Made by a program: the position numbers and the translations under genes. This document shows positions 45,525-54,950 of a stretch of DNA of 64,000 nt, piece by piece. Each line of letters opens with the position of its first letter. The first letter of the stretch is position 1. The DNA is from Acanthosepion lycidas (taxonomy: Eukaryota; Mollusca; Cephalopoda; Sepiida; Sepiidae), in the NCBI GenBank assembly GCA_963932145.1, contig OZ010580.1, positions 694,001 through 758,000 on the forward strand, in the 5' to 3' direction. The notes below the pieces were generated by a model, which saw only the letters and a program-made list of their open reading frames with translations, searched no databases and was not told where the DNA came from.

Positions 45525-46643
45525 GTGGCCCAGTTAAAAAGAAGAGAAATAAAAACTTGGACCAGTGGACAGGCGAACCGCTTGAATAGAGGACGGGTTC
45601 CCCCGGGAATAGACACAAGGCCAACCCAGTTGAAAAGGAAAAGAGCAAAATGTTGGACATGTGGTCGGGCGGGCCACTTTGCGGCAAGCTGTCCAACAAG
45701 AAGGTGCTGGTTTTGCAGGAGGCCAGGACACCTGAAGAGAAACTGTATCCTTAGAAACGAACGCGGGAGACCGGGAGAGGTCCGGCCGGGGTCGCCCAGG
45801 TGCAGGGGGCGCAGAACTCCACCTCATGAGAAAAATGAAGGTGATTTATTACTACCGGCACCCATGGCTGGGTTGACCCAAGGGTGGAGACCCAGGAAGA
45901 AGAAAGCTCAAGTGTTCTCTTCGCTAACGCAAGAGAAAGAACTATCCTGTAGAGCAGAGATAGGGGGTAGGGAGATGAGGGCTCTGGTGGACACAGGAGC
46001 ATCTGTGTCATTGATGAGAGAGGAAACATACAGGCGGGTGAAACGGAAGAGAAGGTTACGGGAAGCGGACATAGAGATCACGCAAGCAGATGGAGCCCCC
46101 CTGAAGATAAAAGGGATGGTGAGGCTCCCGGTGAGGATTGGGAAAGTAAAAAGCACCCAAAATTTTTACGTAACCCCCGACCTGTGTACGGAGGCAATCT
46201 TGGGAGAAGATTGGCTCCGGAGCCAGAGGGCCCAGATTGAGTTTAATCCTACTGTGTTGGTGGTGAACGGCGAGAGAACGCCATTGGGATGCCCACCAGA
46301 GGAAGAGATAACCATAGTGGTGGAGGAAGATGTAAAGTTACCTCCTAGAACCGCAGTGTTGGGAAAGGGTAGGTTAATGTCAGGAAAAAGGGTATGGAGA
46401 GGACCCCTGCAGTTGGTCCCTGTAGAAGGAAAGGGCCTAGAAGATAACGAGGTAACCCTGTGCGAAACGGTAGTGGAGGCAGCCGAGTTGGTGCCCATAA
46501 TGATGGTGAACCAGGCCCAAAAGACTATAAAGGTTAGGAGAGGGGAGAAGATAGGGAGAGCACTTCCCCTACGAACTCTGAGTCGGGTGAGATTCGAGGA
46601 GGAACGAAGGAAGCTAGTAGAGCAAACAGGGAATCTTAGATGA
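45525..46643 (+). CDS. pro: inner gypsy nucleocapsid-protease frame
   Basis: A 372-codon frame with no ATG near its start, open in the -1 phase relative to gag, so it is probably made as a Gag fusion. It carries two more CCHC knuckles (residues 43-56 CWTCGRAGHFAASC; 61-74 CWFCRRPGHLKRNC). The aspartic protease follows, with ALVDTGASVSLM (catalytic D156) and a GxxxLPV/ILGEDWL region (about residues 188-226). It would cleave the polyprotein. The frame stops at 46643, and the RT frame begins in the +1 phase, open from 46621. A second shift in that 20-nt overlap would be needed, unless a one-base change has broken the junction. Confidence 0.82.
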   Translation: MAQLKRREIKTWTSGQANRLNRGRVPPGIDTRPTQLKRKRAKCWTCGRAGHFAASCPTRRCWFCRRPGHLKRNCILRNERGRPGEVRPGSPRCRGRRTPPHEKNEGDLLLPAPMAGLTQGWRPRKKKAQVFSSLTQEKELSCRAEIGGREMRALVDTGASVSLMREETYRRVKRKRRLREADIEITQADGAPLKIKGMVRLPVRIGKVKSTQNFYVTPDLCTEAILGEDWLRSQRAQIEFNPTVLVVNGERTPLGCPPEEEITIVVEEDVKLPPRTAVLGKGRLMSGKRVWRGPLQLVPVEGKGLEDNEVTLCETVVEAAELVPIMMVNQAQKTIKVRRGEKIGRALPLRTLSRVRFEEERRKLVEQTGNLR

Positions 46644-46677
46644 GGATATATTAGCACCGGATCAATTTAGAACCAGA

Positions 46678-49600
46678 GTGGGGGGTCTGTTAAGGAACAA
46701 TCGAGATGTGGTGGCCCAGTCAGACAAGGAGCTAGGTCAGACCCACACAGTCGAAATGAAAATCGACACCGGAGACCACCCCCCTGTGAAATTGAAACCC
46801 TACCGGACACCTATACATAAAAGACCACTTGTAGAAGAGGCAGTAGAGGAAATGTTGGAAGCTGGGATGATCGAAAGATCGATCTCCCCTTGGAGCTTCC
46901 CAATAGTAATAGTAGGTAAGAAAGATGGCGGGCATCGTTTCTGTGTAGATTTTAGGAAGCTAAATTCTATATCGAAGCCGTTGGCGGTGCCATTGCCATT
47001 GATAGACGACATTTTGGCATTATTAGGGAAGGCAAAGTACTTCTCTACGTTGGACTTGAGGTCCGGGTATTGGCAAGTAGCCCTGGATGAGGCTGACAAG
47101 GAGAAGGCCGCATTTGCGTGTCACCTGGGACTGTTTCAGTTCAGGGTGATGCCATTCGGTCTAGCTAATGCCCCGGGAGTCTTCCAACAGCTAATGTCAA
47201 TAGTGTTAGGAGGATACGAGAGCTTTGCCATGGCGTATTTGGACGATATCTTGATATTTTCGGAGACAGTGGAACAACACTATTTTCATTTAGGACAGGT
47301 GTTGGGAAGGTTGAGGAAACACGGATTAAAATTAAAATTGTCAAAGTGTCAGTTTCTGAAGGAAGAAACTAGGTATTTAGGCTTCGTCATAAACGGAGAC
47401 GGTATTAAACCCGACATGGATAAGGTAAAGGTCATAAGGGAAATGCCAGAGCCTAAGACAGTGAGACAGGTAAGAGGTTTTATAGGAGCTATAGGCTACT
47501 ACCGACGCTTCGTCCCGGCATTTTCAAGAATTGCCATACCACTAGTAGCCCTGACGAAGAAATACGCTAGGTTCAAGTGGACAGAGGACTGTCAACGAGC
47601 ATTTGATTCGCTAAAGGGACAGTTGACAACCGTCCCACTGCTGACGTACCCAGACCTCAGCAAGCCCATGATATTATACACGGATGCCAGTGAGCAGTGT
47701 GTAGGGGCAGTACTTACCCAGCCGTGTCCTGATAAGGAAGGACCAGTGCCTGGCATACCAGAGGAAGTACCGATATACTTCCTCTCCCATAAGCTCTCAG
47801 AGACACAACAGAGGTGGCCAGTAATAGAAAGAGAAGCATATGCCATCATGTATGCTCTCCAAAAACTGGACTACTATTTAAATGGTGCGGTCTTTACTAT
47901 AAAAACAGACCACAAACCTTTGCAGTACCTATTGCAGGCAGAGTGGACAAATAATAAGAAAATTCAACAATGGGCACTTAAGTTAAGTGGCTACCACTGT
48001 AAGATAGAGTATTTGGCAGGAAAGGAAAACACGTGCGCAGATTTACTCTCAAGAATACCGAAACAACTGGAAGAAAGATCTGTAAAGGTAGAACAGGGAG
48101 TAGATGATAAAGCCTATAGAATAGGAGTAATTAACTCTAATAAGCTAAAAGATCGCCCTATGTTAGAATCGGACGAAGAAGGGGACGCCCAGATAATAAC
48201 CGATCCCTACTGGACAGAAGGAATTGAGAAGGAGCAAGCAGACAGTGAAATAGCTGCTCTGAGAGAGAAGGTGAAGGCAGGAGAGACCACCAAGTATGCC
48301 ATAATAGAGGAAAGGCTGTATTATCTCTCAGGCAGGGATGAAGAAGTCAAGCCCAAGTTGTATGTGCCCAAAAGTTTAAGACCAGAGATATTGGAGCAGT
48401 GCCACGAGAGGTTGGGTCACATGGGAATTGATAGGACATGTGATCTCATAGGAAGAAAGTACTATTGGCCCAAACTGTACGGAGAGGTCACTAACTATGT
48501 TCGGAGTTGTGTAGTGTGCCAGTCGCAGAGCAGAAGGCAGGAAATGGCACCCTTGGAGGAAACAGACGTACCAAACTTTCCCTTCGAGAAGGTGAGTATG
48601 GATGTATCAGGACCATATGGAGAAACTGCACAAGGAAACAACTATATAGTGAGTTTTGTCGATTGGCTAACAAATTGGCCTGAAGCATTTGCAGTACCAG
48701 ACAAGAAGGCCAGAACTGTGGCCGGGTTGATAATAAGTGAAATCTTCCCTAGGTATGGTGCCCCTGTGCAATTGGTAACAGACAATGGCACGGAGAATGT
48801 GAACAGCATCATGAGAGAGGTTTTGACAGGTTTGAATGTAGAGCACATAAAAACATCCCCATATCACTCCCAGGGAAATGCTAAAGTGGAAAGGTTTCAT
48901 AAAACCTTGGGAGATGTATTGGCCAAGCTGGTCAGAGAAAACACTGGAAATTGGGACTTGTATTTGACGCAGGCTCTGGCGGCCGTGAGGTTTACGATAA
49001 ACGAAACCTCCAGATTTTCTCCTTACTTTTTGTTGTTTGGCAGAGACGTGGTCCTGCCTGTGGATAACCTACTGAAGCCCCGAAGAAGGTATATGGGAGA
49101 AGATCATCATCAACTATTGCTGGAACAGCAACATAAGATATTTGTACAGGCCAGAAGAAGAATAAAGAGGGCCCAGAAGAAAAGAAATGAGAGGGTGAAT
49201 GCTGAAAGAAAGGTAGTAGAATTGAAGGTTGGAGACCCTGTCTACTATAAAATCCACCAGAGAGAGGGAAAGCTGGACCAAAGATGGGAACCGTACTACC
49301 GGATAGTAGAGCAGACGGGCCCAGTATCATATGTAATATGGGATCAAGTGGCAGGACGAGCGAGGAGGGTTCATGCCAATGATCTGAAGAAGGCTGAAAT
49401 AGCTAACCTGGAAATGAGCGAGCCGAGGCCTAAGAAGACAAGGAAAAGGAAAGTAACTCTGGTTGAACCGGAAGAAATGGAAACGGAAGAAGACTCCGAG
49501 GAGGATGCGGAGATAGGTCGACTTGGCCAGATAAACGAAGCAGTCCGAGTGACAGAGTTGGAACCCTCAGCGGGGATTGGCGATGTTCAGTCGTCGACTG

Positions 49601-49911
49601 AATCGGTACAGAGAAGACCCCGTGAGATCGCCATCACACCCCCATGTCCGAAGAAAAGGAAGAAAAAGACGAGGAGGACCAATCAAGCAGTCGAAGGCTC
49701 TAAAAAGAGGCACCCTGAACAGGACGAAGAAGATTACTCGAAAGCCGCGGAGAAGTTGCAGCCAAGTCGAAGACAAGGCCAAAGAGTTACTGGACGGAAG
49801 AAGAAGAAGAAGTTAAAATCAAGCCCAGCCGAGAACAGAATTCGACCCAACCAGATCGAAGTGAAGAAATACAACTCAAGTCGAAGAGAAGAATCAACTG
49901 CGAATGATTGA
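46678..49911 (+). CDS. pol: inner gypsy Pol: RT, RNase H, integrase
   Basis: An intact 1077-codon frame, without an initiating ATG at its start. The RT has VGKKDGGHRFCVDFR, TLDLRSGYWQVAL and the active site YLDD at residues 187-190. RNase H shows LYTDASEQ, EREAYAIMYAL, TDHKPLQYL and NTCADLLSR. The integrase zinc domain begins at about residue 576 (CHERLGHMG...YYWPKL...CVVCQ). The catalytic triad is D642, D702 and E738 (MDVSG, TDNGTEN, KVERFHK; 35 residues between the last two). A basic C-terminal tail of about 170 residues (KKTRKRK and similar runs) follows. No env frame lies downstream. Conserved catalytic residues suggest recent activity, subject to the recoding question at its 5' edge. Confidence 0.9.
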   Translation: MGGLLRNNRDVVAQSDKELGQTHTVEMKIDTGDHPPVKLKPYRTPIHKRPLVEEAVEEMLEAGMIERSISPWSFPIVIVGKKDGGHRFCVDFRKLNSISKPLAVPLPLIDDILALLGKAKYFSTLDLRSGYWQVALDEADKEKAAFACHLGLFQFRVMPFGLANAPGVFQQLMSIVLGGYESFAMAYLDDILIFSETVEQHYFHLGQVLGRLRKHGLKLKLSKCQFLKEETRYLGFVINGDGIKPDMDKVKVIREMPEPKTVRQVRGFIGAIGYYRRFVPAFSRIAIPLVALTKKYARFKWTEDCQRAFDSLKGQLTTVPLLTYPDLSKPMILYTDASEQCVGAVLTQPCPDKEGPVPGIPEEVPIYFLSHKLSETQQRWPVIEREAYAIMYALQKLDYYLNGAVFTIKTDHKPLQYLLQAEWTNNKKIQQWALKLSGYHCKIEYLAGKENTCADLLSRIPKQLEERSVKVEQGVDDKAYRIGVINSNKLKDRPMLESDEEGDAQIITDPYWTEGIEKEQADSEIAALREKVKAGETTKYAIIEERLYYLSGRDEEVKPKLYVPKSLRPEILEQCHERLGHMGIDRTCDLIGRKYYWPKLYGEVTNYVRSCVVCQSQSRRQEMAPLEETDVPNFPFEKVSMDVSGPYGETAQGNNYIVSFVDWLTNWPEAFAVPDKKARTVAGLIISEIFPRYGAPVQLVTDNGTENVNSIMREVLTGLNVEHIKTSPYHSQGNAKVERFHKTLGDVLAKLVRENTGNWDLYLTQALAAVRFTINETSRFSPYFLLFGRDVVLPVDNLLKPRRRYMGEDHHQLLLEQQHKIFVQARRRIKRAQKKRNERVNAERKVVELKVGDPVYYKIHQREGKLDQRWEPYYRIVEQTGPVSYVIWDQVAGRARRVHANDLKKAEIANLEMSEPRPKKTRKRKVTLVEPEEMETEEDSEEDAEIGRLGQINEAVRVTELEPSAGIGDVQSSTESVQRRPREIAITPPCPKKRKKKTRRTNQAVEGSKKRHPEQDEEDYSKAAEKLQPSRRQGQRVTGRKKKKKLKSSPAENRIRPNQIEVKKYNSSRREESTAND

Positions 49912-49927
49912 TAGAAATTAGCCCCAG

Positions 49928-50387
49928 TGTCGAACTAAACCACACTCCGACATACACAATTCTAGAGAGTAGACAATTCGAAATCGTTAAGTTGTATGAT
50001 AGAAGCTTGGTGCCATAGTCCACAGAGCGGGTCGGGAATGAGAACAATTTTTCTTTATGTAACGGACATTAGATATAAAAGGTTGTCACCCTTTTTTTTA
50101 TCAGTAATTTTTTTGTCTCGTGAGTTTTTTTTTTCTTTTACTTGTGTTTTGCCACCACCGTCGGACTCAACTTGCATACGGCCCAATCCCTGCTGGTCCC
50201 GTCTGTCTAAGATCTAAACACAGCGTGGGTAGACAGACCGGAGATCAGTACAGTTGCTTTAGCAACCAGGTATTGGAAGCGGGTTGGGAAGGGCGAGGCT
50301 GGTGATCATCTAACCAAGAGGTTGGAGCGGCACGCTTGAGACCAGGAGGAGCGACCAGGAGGAGCGACCAGGAGGAGCGACGTCACA
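49928..50387 (+). repeat. LTR-like segment of the inner gypsy
   Basis: Starts TGTCGAACTAAACC just after pol and ends GACGTCACA. A GATATAAAAGG TATA box is at 50072-50082. T-rich tracts follow. A TG...CA frame, promoter and adjacent primer-binding-like site support an LTR. The exact left edge is uncertain because no good polypurine tract adjoins it (a GGAAGAAGAAGAAGAAG run lies inside the pol end at about 49797). Confidence 0.55.
50340..50378 (+). repeat. three tandem 13-bp units
   Basis: GACCAGGAGGAGC occurs three times head to tail, just before the LTR end. Confidence 0.9.
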
Positions 50388-50389
50388 GT

Positions 50390-50407
50390 TGGCGCCGTAA
50401 CCAAAGG
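50390..50407 (+). other. primer-binding-like site
   Basis: TGGCGCCGTAACCAAAGG lies 2 bases after the LTR-like segment. It begins with the TGG that pairs with tRNA CCA, and the following bases GATTCGACCC resemble an antisense tRNA T-arm. The tRNA identity is not clear (serine-like end). Confidence 0.55.
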
Positions 50408-50443
50408 ATTCGACCCTGGGCCAGGTGTGTACCCGTCACAGAG

Positions 50444-52143
50444 GGTACTTCACCAGATTCAAAGTTGATACAGAAAATATTGAATGTTCTGTCTCCAAAA
50501 AATAAGAGTTGGAATCATTTCTTGGATTAGCTAACTTTAAAGTTCTTATCAAAATATTCAGAAAAAATTGAGCCATTTGCTGAATTACTAAAAAAAAAAT
50601 AAGGAGTTTCAGTGGACTAATATTCACCAAAAAGCCTTTATTAAATTCAAATTAGCATTATCCAAGAAAGTGGTTGTCGAGATTTTTGACCCTAAAAAAG
50701 AAGTTACATTAACAACAGATGCGAGTGGACAGTCTGTATCAGCAATTTTGTCACAGAAAGGACACCCGGTGATGCATCTTTCCAGGAAGTTAACGCCAGC
50801 CAAAAAGAACTATTCAAATATTGAAAAGGAAGCATTTGCTATAGTATGGTGCATGACCAAAGGAAAAGAATTTTTGCCAGGAAAATTTTTTTTACTCAGG
50901 TCGGAACGTAAACCGCTAGAATTTTTATTACATCCCAGAAAAGAATTGGCAAAGGTTACATTGTCAAGGATACTATGATGGGCAATGAAGTTGACAGCCT
51001 TTGACTATGAAATAGAATATGTGAAAGGAAACACGATCACACACATAGATGCACTATCACGACTACAGTTTGAGGAACAACACGAGAAAAATGAGAAAGT
51101 GGAAGATGAAATTTTACATTGGGTGGAGACCAATATATTGCCCATTAATAGACTTGTGGTGGAGACTCTACAAGATCCAGTATTGAATAGGATCGTACAG
51201 AGAATAAGGAACAACAAATGGAGTAATTGTTCTAAAGTGGAAAGACAGTACAAAGAGATCAGACATAAATTGACAATAGAAAAATGGCGTAATTTGCAAT
51301 GGAGATCTGATGATACCACCAGAAAATTGTAGAAGACAGGTAATCAAACACATGCATGATGATGTGCATTGCGAAATAGCTGCTAAACAAAAACGTGTAA
51401 AATTGGAAGCCTGGTGTCCTGGTCACACTCGTGACAGGGAGATGTACATCAATAAATGTCCTAAATGTACAGAGATAAAATATTTTTGCCAGAACAAGAC
51501 ACATTCGTGGCCAAAGGAAACTGAACCATGGTCCAGAGTTCACATGGACTATGCACATGTGAATGGTATAGGATTGTGTCTGATATTGGTGGATGCATTT
51601 TCAGCATGGCCTGAAGTTTTTAGGGTACAGGATAGAAAATCAGATACAGTACAACAAATTTTATGAATAGTCTTTGCCAGGAATGGTGTACCAAGGACAT
51701 TGGTAACAGATAATGCTCCAGAGTTTTGCGATGCAAATTTGTGTTCATGATTAAGAAACATTGGATGCATACCGTATAAAACCCCTCCTTATCATCCGCA
51801 ACGAAATGGAATAGCGGAGCAAATGGTGCAAACCATAAAAATAGGATTAAAAGCGTTCTCCCCACAGCATGAAAGAATCAAAAATTTTCTACCAAGATTG
51901 TTATTAAGTTATCAGACAATACCTCAAGCTGGAAGATTACAAAGTTCATCCACGTTAATGGGAAGACAAATCAGAGCACCACTAACAATGTCATACTCAA
52001 CAAATGAGAAGGTATCGTACAAGAGAAACGGAAAAGAGGAGCCAGAAAAAGTAAGATTTGTAATGCAGAAGGAACAGAATACAACGTTGGTTTCCAAGAA
52101 TGGTAAAGGTCTATTGGCACATGTTGACCAACTAAGAATTTGA
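50444..52143 (+). pseudogene. outer gypsy RNase H-integrase remnant
   Basis: Continuation of the element broken at 43477. The RT end is frameshifted (FLGLANF near 50520). RNase H frame 50670-50978 has LTTDASGQSV, EKEAFAIVW and RKPLEFLL. The 50985-51332 frame includes ITHIDALSR. Integrase frames hold a zinc domain (HMHDDVHCEIAAKQ...CPKCTEIK), HMDYAHVNG, VTDNAPEF (about 51706) and NGIAEQMVQ, so the DDE residues are present. In-frame stops and shifts near 50555, 50977, 51332, 51666 and 51749 make it inactive. Confidence 0.85.
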
Positions 52144-52301
52144 CAAAACTATGAAAACTCAGAAACTGAAGATACTGAGGAGTTAAATGAGACAATGATT
52201 GATCAAGGGTTTTCCATGGAATCAGAGAACGAAACAATGGAGATTGAAGAAGAAAGAAGTAGGTCGAGATCTCCTATAATGAGAAATCCTCTTGAAACCA
52301 G

Positions 52302-52436
52302 TGAAAGGGGAGGGTATGTAGGAGAAGTAACTCAGGGAGTTTAACTCTAAAAGGTTCTGGGAGGTATAGTGGGATTGGTTGGGTTAATACTAATACGACT
52401 ATATAGGCAGAACTTGAGATAGACTGGGGAGAGATT
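52302..52436 (+). repeat. polypurine tract and truncated 3' LTR of the outer gypsy
   Basis: GAAAGGGGAGGG at 52303-52314 is a polypurine tract, followed by TGTAGGAGAAGTAAC (52317), the LTR start. The shared TAGTGGGATTGGTTGGG block begins at 52367 and a GACTATATAGG TATA-like site lies near 52397. Homology stops at about 52433. Confidence 0.7.
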
Positions 52437-53470
52437 ATGCAAAGTTATGCACATTAAAATATGCTTACAGTTTTTTAAATGTCCTTGTGTAATTTCAAAA
52501 CTAAATGAATGTTGTGACATGCTTGCAATCTACAATTTTGAAAATCTAGTAAAATGCAACTAAAAAATTAATGAAATTTTTGGTATCTATTTTAAAGTCT
52601 GATTTTGTTTATAAAAATGGTAATTTGAAAAGGAAATTTAATCTGCACACCATATTTTAAAATATCAAATTTCTGATGACATTTACATAGATATGAACAA
52701 GCAATTTTAAAATTTTTATTTCAACCCTATTTTTTAAGTTTATTCTTAGTATTTAAAAAAAATCTCAAATAGACTTTAAAAAAATTGTTGTAGTAAAAAG
52801 TAAAATTAAAACCCTGAAGAATTAAAATGACTGACTTTTATAAAAAATCAACCTTATTGCAAAAATGAAAATTTAAAAATTTTCTCATGGATTTAGATGA
52901 CTTGGAAAAAATGACAAGGATGAAATTCTTATCTCTGATCATTACAATTGGAGTTAGTCCTTACTGTTTTCTCCCAACATTTCAACTGATACAATGTCTA
53001 TCCTTCTTTAGGTGAATACTTCAAAAGTTATACCATGATCATCCATATCAACACTCAACAATGAATACAACAGACATATGAGGAAATTAAAGTAACATAT
53101 TGTCCAAAACAGAAAAAAGTAAAAAGATGAGAAGACAAGTTTGAATAATTTAAGGTATAATGCTTACACTATGCTCATAAATAAGATTTAAGATTTTGTC
53201 TAGGAACAATAGGGATTTTCAAAGTGAACATACTAAAATGATGTTTTAGAGACAGCAGAGATACAAGCCAAATAACACAAGAAATATTGTTAATAAAAGA
53301 TGAGTAAAAAGTTAAAAAAATAAAAAGTGTTACTGGAACATTGTTGCTGCCAATATCATCATTTCCAAGTTGCAACATTTGTTTGATTGAAGGAACAGCT
53401 GTAAACCAAAAAATACAGCAATATTTGTTTCTATAAAATAAAAGACACTGTTTGCAAAAGACAACAGCTT
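52437..53470. other. AT-rich gap with a weak repeat D copy
   Basis: No gene. At 52950-53020 the words ACATTTCAACTG and TCCTTCTTTAGGTG in order suggest a fourth, degraded repeat D. Confidence 0.35.
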
Positions 53471-53476
53471 TTTATT
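53471..53476 (-). terminator. candidate poly(A) signal for the fusion gene
   Basis: AATAAA on the minus strand, about 290 bases after the stop codon of the zinc-finger frame. Confidence 0.35.
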
Positions 53477-53767
53477 TAATGAAGCAATTTCAGGACAGGT
53501 TTTAAAAAATCAAGAAAAAATAATTTATTATTTTCCAGTATATTAATTTATTTAAAAATTTATCACAGTTAAATGTATTTGTATAACAAAAATTCCATAT
53601 TTTAATTTGGGTTACTGAACTTGACTGTCATGTATTGATCATCAAAATTTGTTTTTGCTACACAAATAAATAGAAACAATAAATACATGAATGAAATTTC
53701 ATTTGTAATCAAATAAATGAAGTATTAAGAAAATTATAGGAATTAAATTGGCTAAATTAGACAATTT

Positions 53768-54943
53768 CTATTCTACGTGCCTTTTTATATGTTTTTTAAG
53801 GCATTTGGGGGGAAACATTAGACCACAAAATTCACAAGTAATTCTATTCTCTTCACGTCCTCCTTTTATGTGATAATAGAAAGAAACAGCAAGAGAAAAT
53901 TGTGCTTCACAAAGGCCACAAGAAAATGGCTTTTCTCCAGTGTGTATTTTTAAATGACATTTGAGATATGAATTGGAGGAAAACCTTGATCCACAAATTT
54001 CACAGCAAAATGGTTTCTCACCAGAGTGTATTTTCATGTGTCTCTGTAGATTCTCATTTATAGAAAATTTTGATCCACAACTTTCACAGGGAAATGGATG
54101 ATTTTCAATGTGTATTTTCATATGTCTTTGAAAATGTGAACTTGTATAAAATCTACAATCACAAATTTCACAGCAAAATAATTTGTTTTCAGTATGAGTC
54201 TTCATATGACTCTTTAAATATGAGCTAAATGTAAATCGCAACCCACAAATTTCACATGAAAATGGTTTTTCTCTATAGTGAGTTCTCATGTGACATTTTA
54301 GATATGAATTTGAATAAAATCTTGATAGACAAATTTCACAAGAAAATGGCTTCTCTCCAGTATTTGTTTTTATATGGTTTGTCCTGGAAACTTCACAAGA
54401 AAATGGTTGCTCTGTAAAGTGTGTTTTTATATGTTGCTGAAGATCTAATCTTGTACAAAATCTTGAGCCACAAATTTCACATGAATATGTTTTATCTCCA
54501 GTGTATATTTTCTTGTCTTCAGAAATATCGATATCTTTTTTATCCATAAATACCTGATCAATGCCCAAATATTGAGGGGAATCAAAAGCATTTCCATTTT
54601 GAGAGCTCCTATATGCTTTTTTAAGTTTATGTAATGCTCTACATATAGTATCTTTTGATGATCCAAGCTCTTCTGAAAGCTTTCGAGTGCTGGTGTTTGG
54701 GTTCTCCTCTACCTTGCGTTTTAAAGCATCGTAATCAACAACTGATGGTCGTCCACTTCTGGGCTTTATTATGAGGGACAAGTCACCATCCTTAAAACGC
54801 TTAAACCAATTTTGGGCAGTACGGTCAGAGATTGTTTCATTTCCTTCCACTTCCCGAATTCTGCGAGCAGCTTCAGTCGCTTTGAGGCCCAGTTTAAAAT
54901 AATGCCTCAAAATTTCCAGAATCTCAATACTTGTGTCTGCCAT
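53768..54943 (-). CDS. mariner DNA-binding domain fused to C2H2 zinc fingers
   Basis: A 391-residue intact frame. Residues 5-55 and 68-110 are the two helix-turn-helix units of a mariner-type transposase (FKLGLKATEAARRI, RTAQNWFKRFKDGD; STRKLSEELGSSKDTICRAL), joined by the GRPS linker (64-67). No DDD catalytic domain follows. An acidic linker (120-150) leads into fingers at C155-H175, C202-H222, C230-H250, C258-H278, C286-H306, C314-H334 and a short one at C370-H389. Finger 2 (181-199) is reduced to a stub. The finger at C342-H358 has Gly where the last His should be. TGEKP linkers at 195-199 and 335-339 are normal. The likely role is a nuclear DNA-binding regulator; its target is unknown. 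It sits alone, convergent with the outer gypsy, with a splice-acceptor-like site just upstream. Both halves are in one exon. Confidence 0.85.
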   Translation of the reverse strand: MADTSIEILEILRHYFKLGLKATEAARRIREVEGNETISDRTAQNWFKRFKDGDLSLIIKPRSGRPSVVDYDALKRKVEENPNTSTRKLSEELGSSKDTICRALHKLKKAYRSSQNGNAFDSPQYLGIDQVFMDKKDIDISEDKKIYTGDKTYSCEICGSRFCTRLDLQQHIKTHFTEQPFSCEVSRTNHIKTNTGEKPFSCEICLSRFYSNSYLKCHMRTHYREKPFSCEICGLRFTFSSYLKSHMKTHTENKLFCCEICDCRFYTSSHFQRHMKIHIENHPFPCESCGSKFSINENLQRHMKIHSGEKPFCCEICGSRFSSNSYLKCHLKIHTGEKPFSCGLCEAQFSLAVSFYYHIKGGREENRITCEFCGLMFPPKCLKKHIKRHVE

Positions 54944-54950
54944 AATAACA

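Larger units (their letters stand above)
43478..50439 (+). mobile_element. inner Ty3/gypsy retrotransposon, nested
   Basis: A 6962-bp insertion in the outer element's RT. Order: about 1 kb leader-like DNA, gag, protease, pol, one LTR-like segment, a primer-binding-like site and 32 further bases. All three coding frames are long and open, so it is much younger than its host. I found no copy of the 3' LTR-like segment at the left end. Confidence 0.8.

Noticed and set aside
46732..49816. Many minus frames and secondary plus frames across inner gypsy pol
   Set aside because: Shadows of the conserved pol frame, with no independent motif.
50340..50378. Short evenly repeated units as a possible CRISPR-like array
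   Set aside because: Units are directly adjacent with no spacers, and the setting is an animal LTR.
49912..50440. Possible env gene after pol, which would make the inner element a retrovirus
   Set aside because: No open frame of adequate length, no signal peptide or membrane segment; the space is filled by the LTR-like segment.
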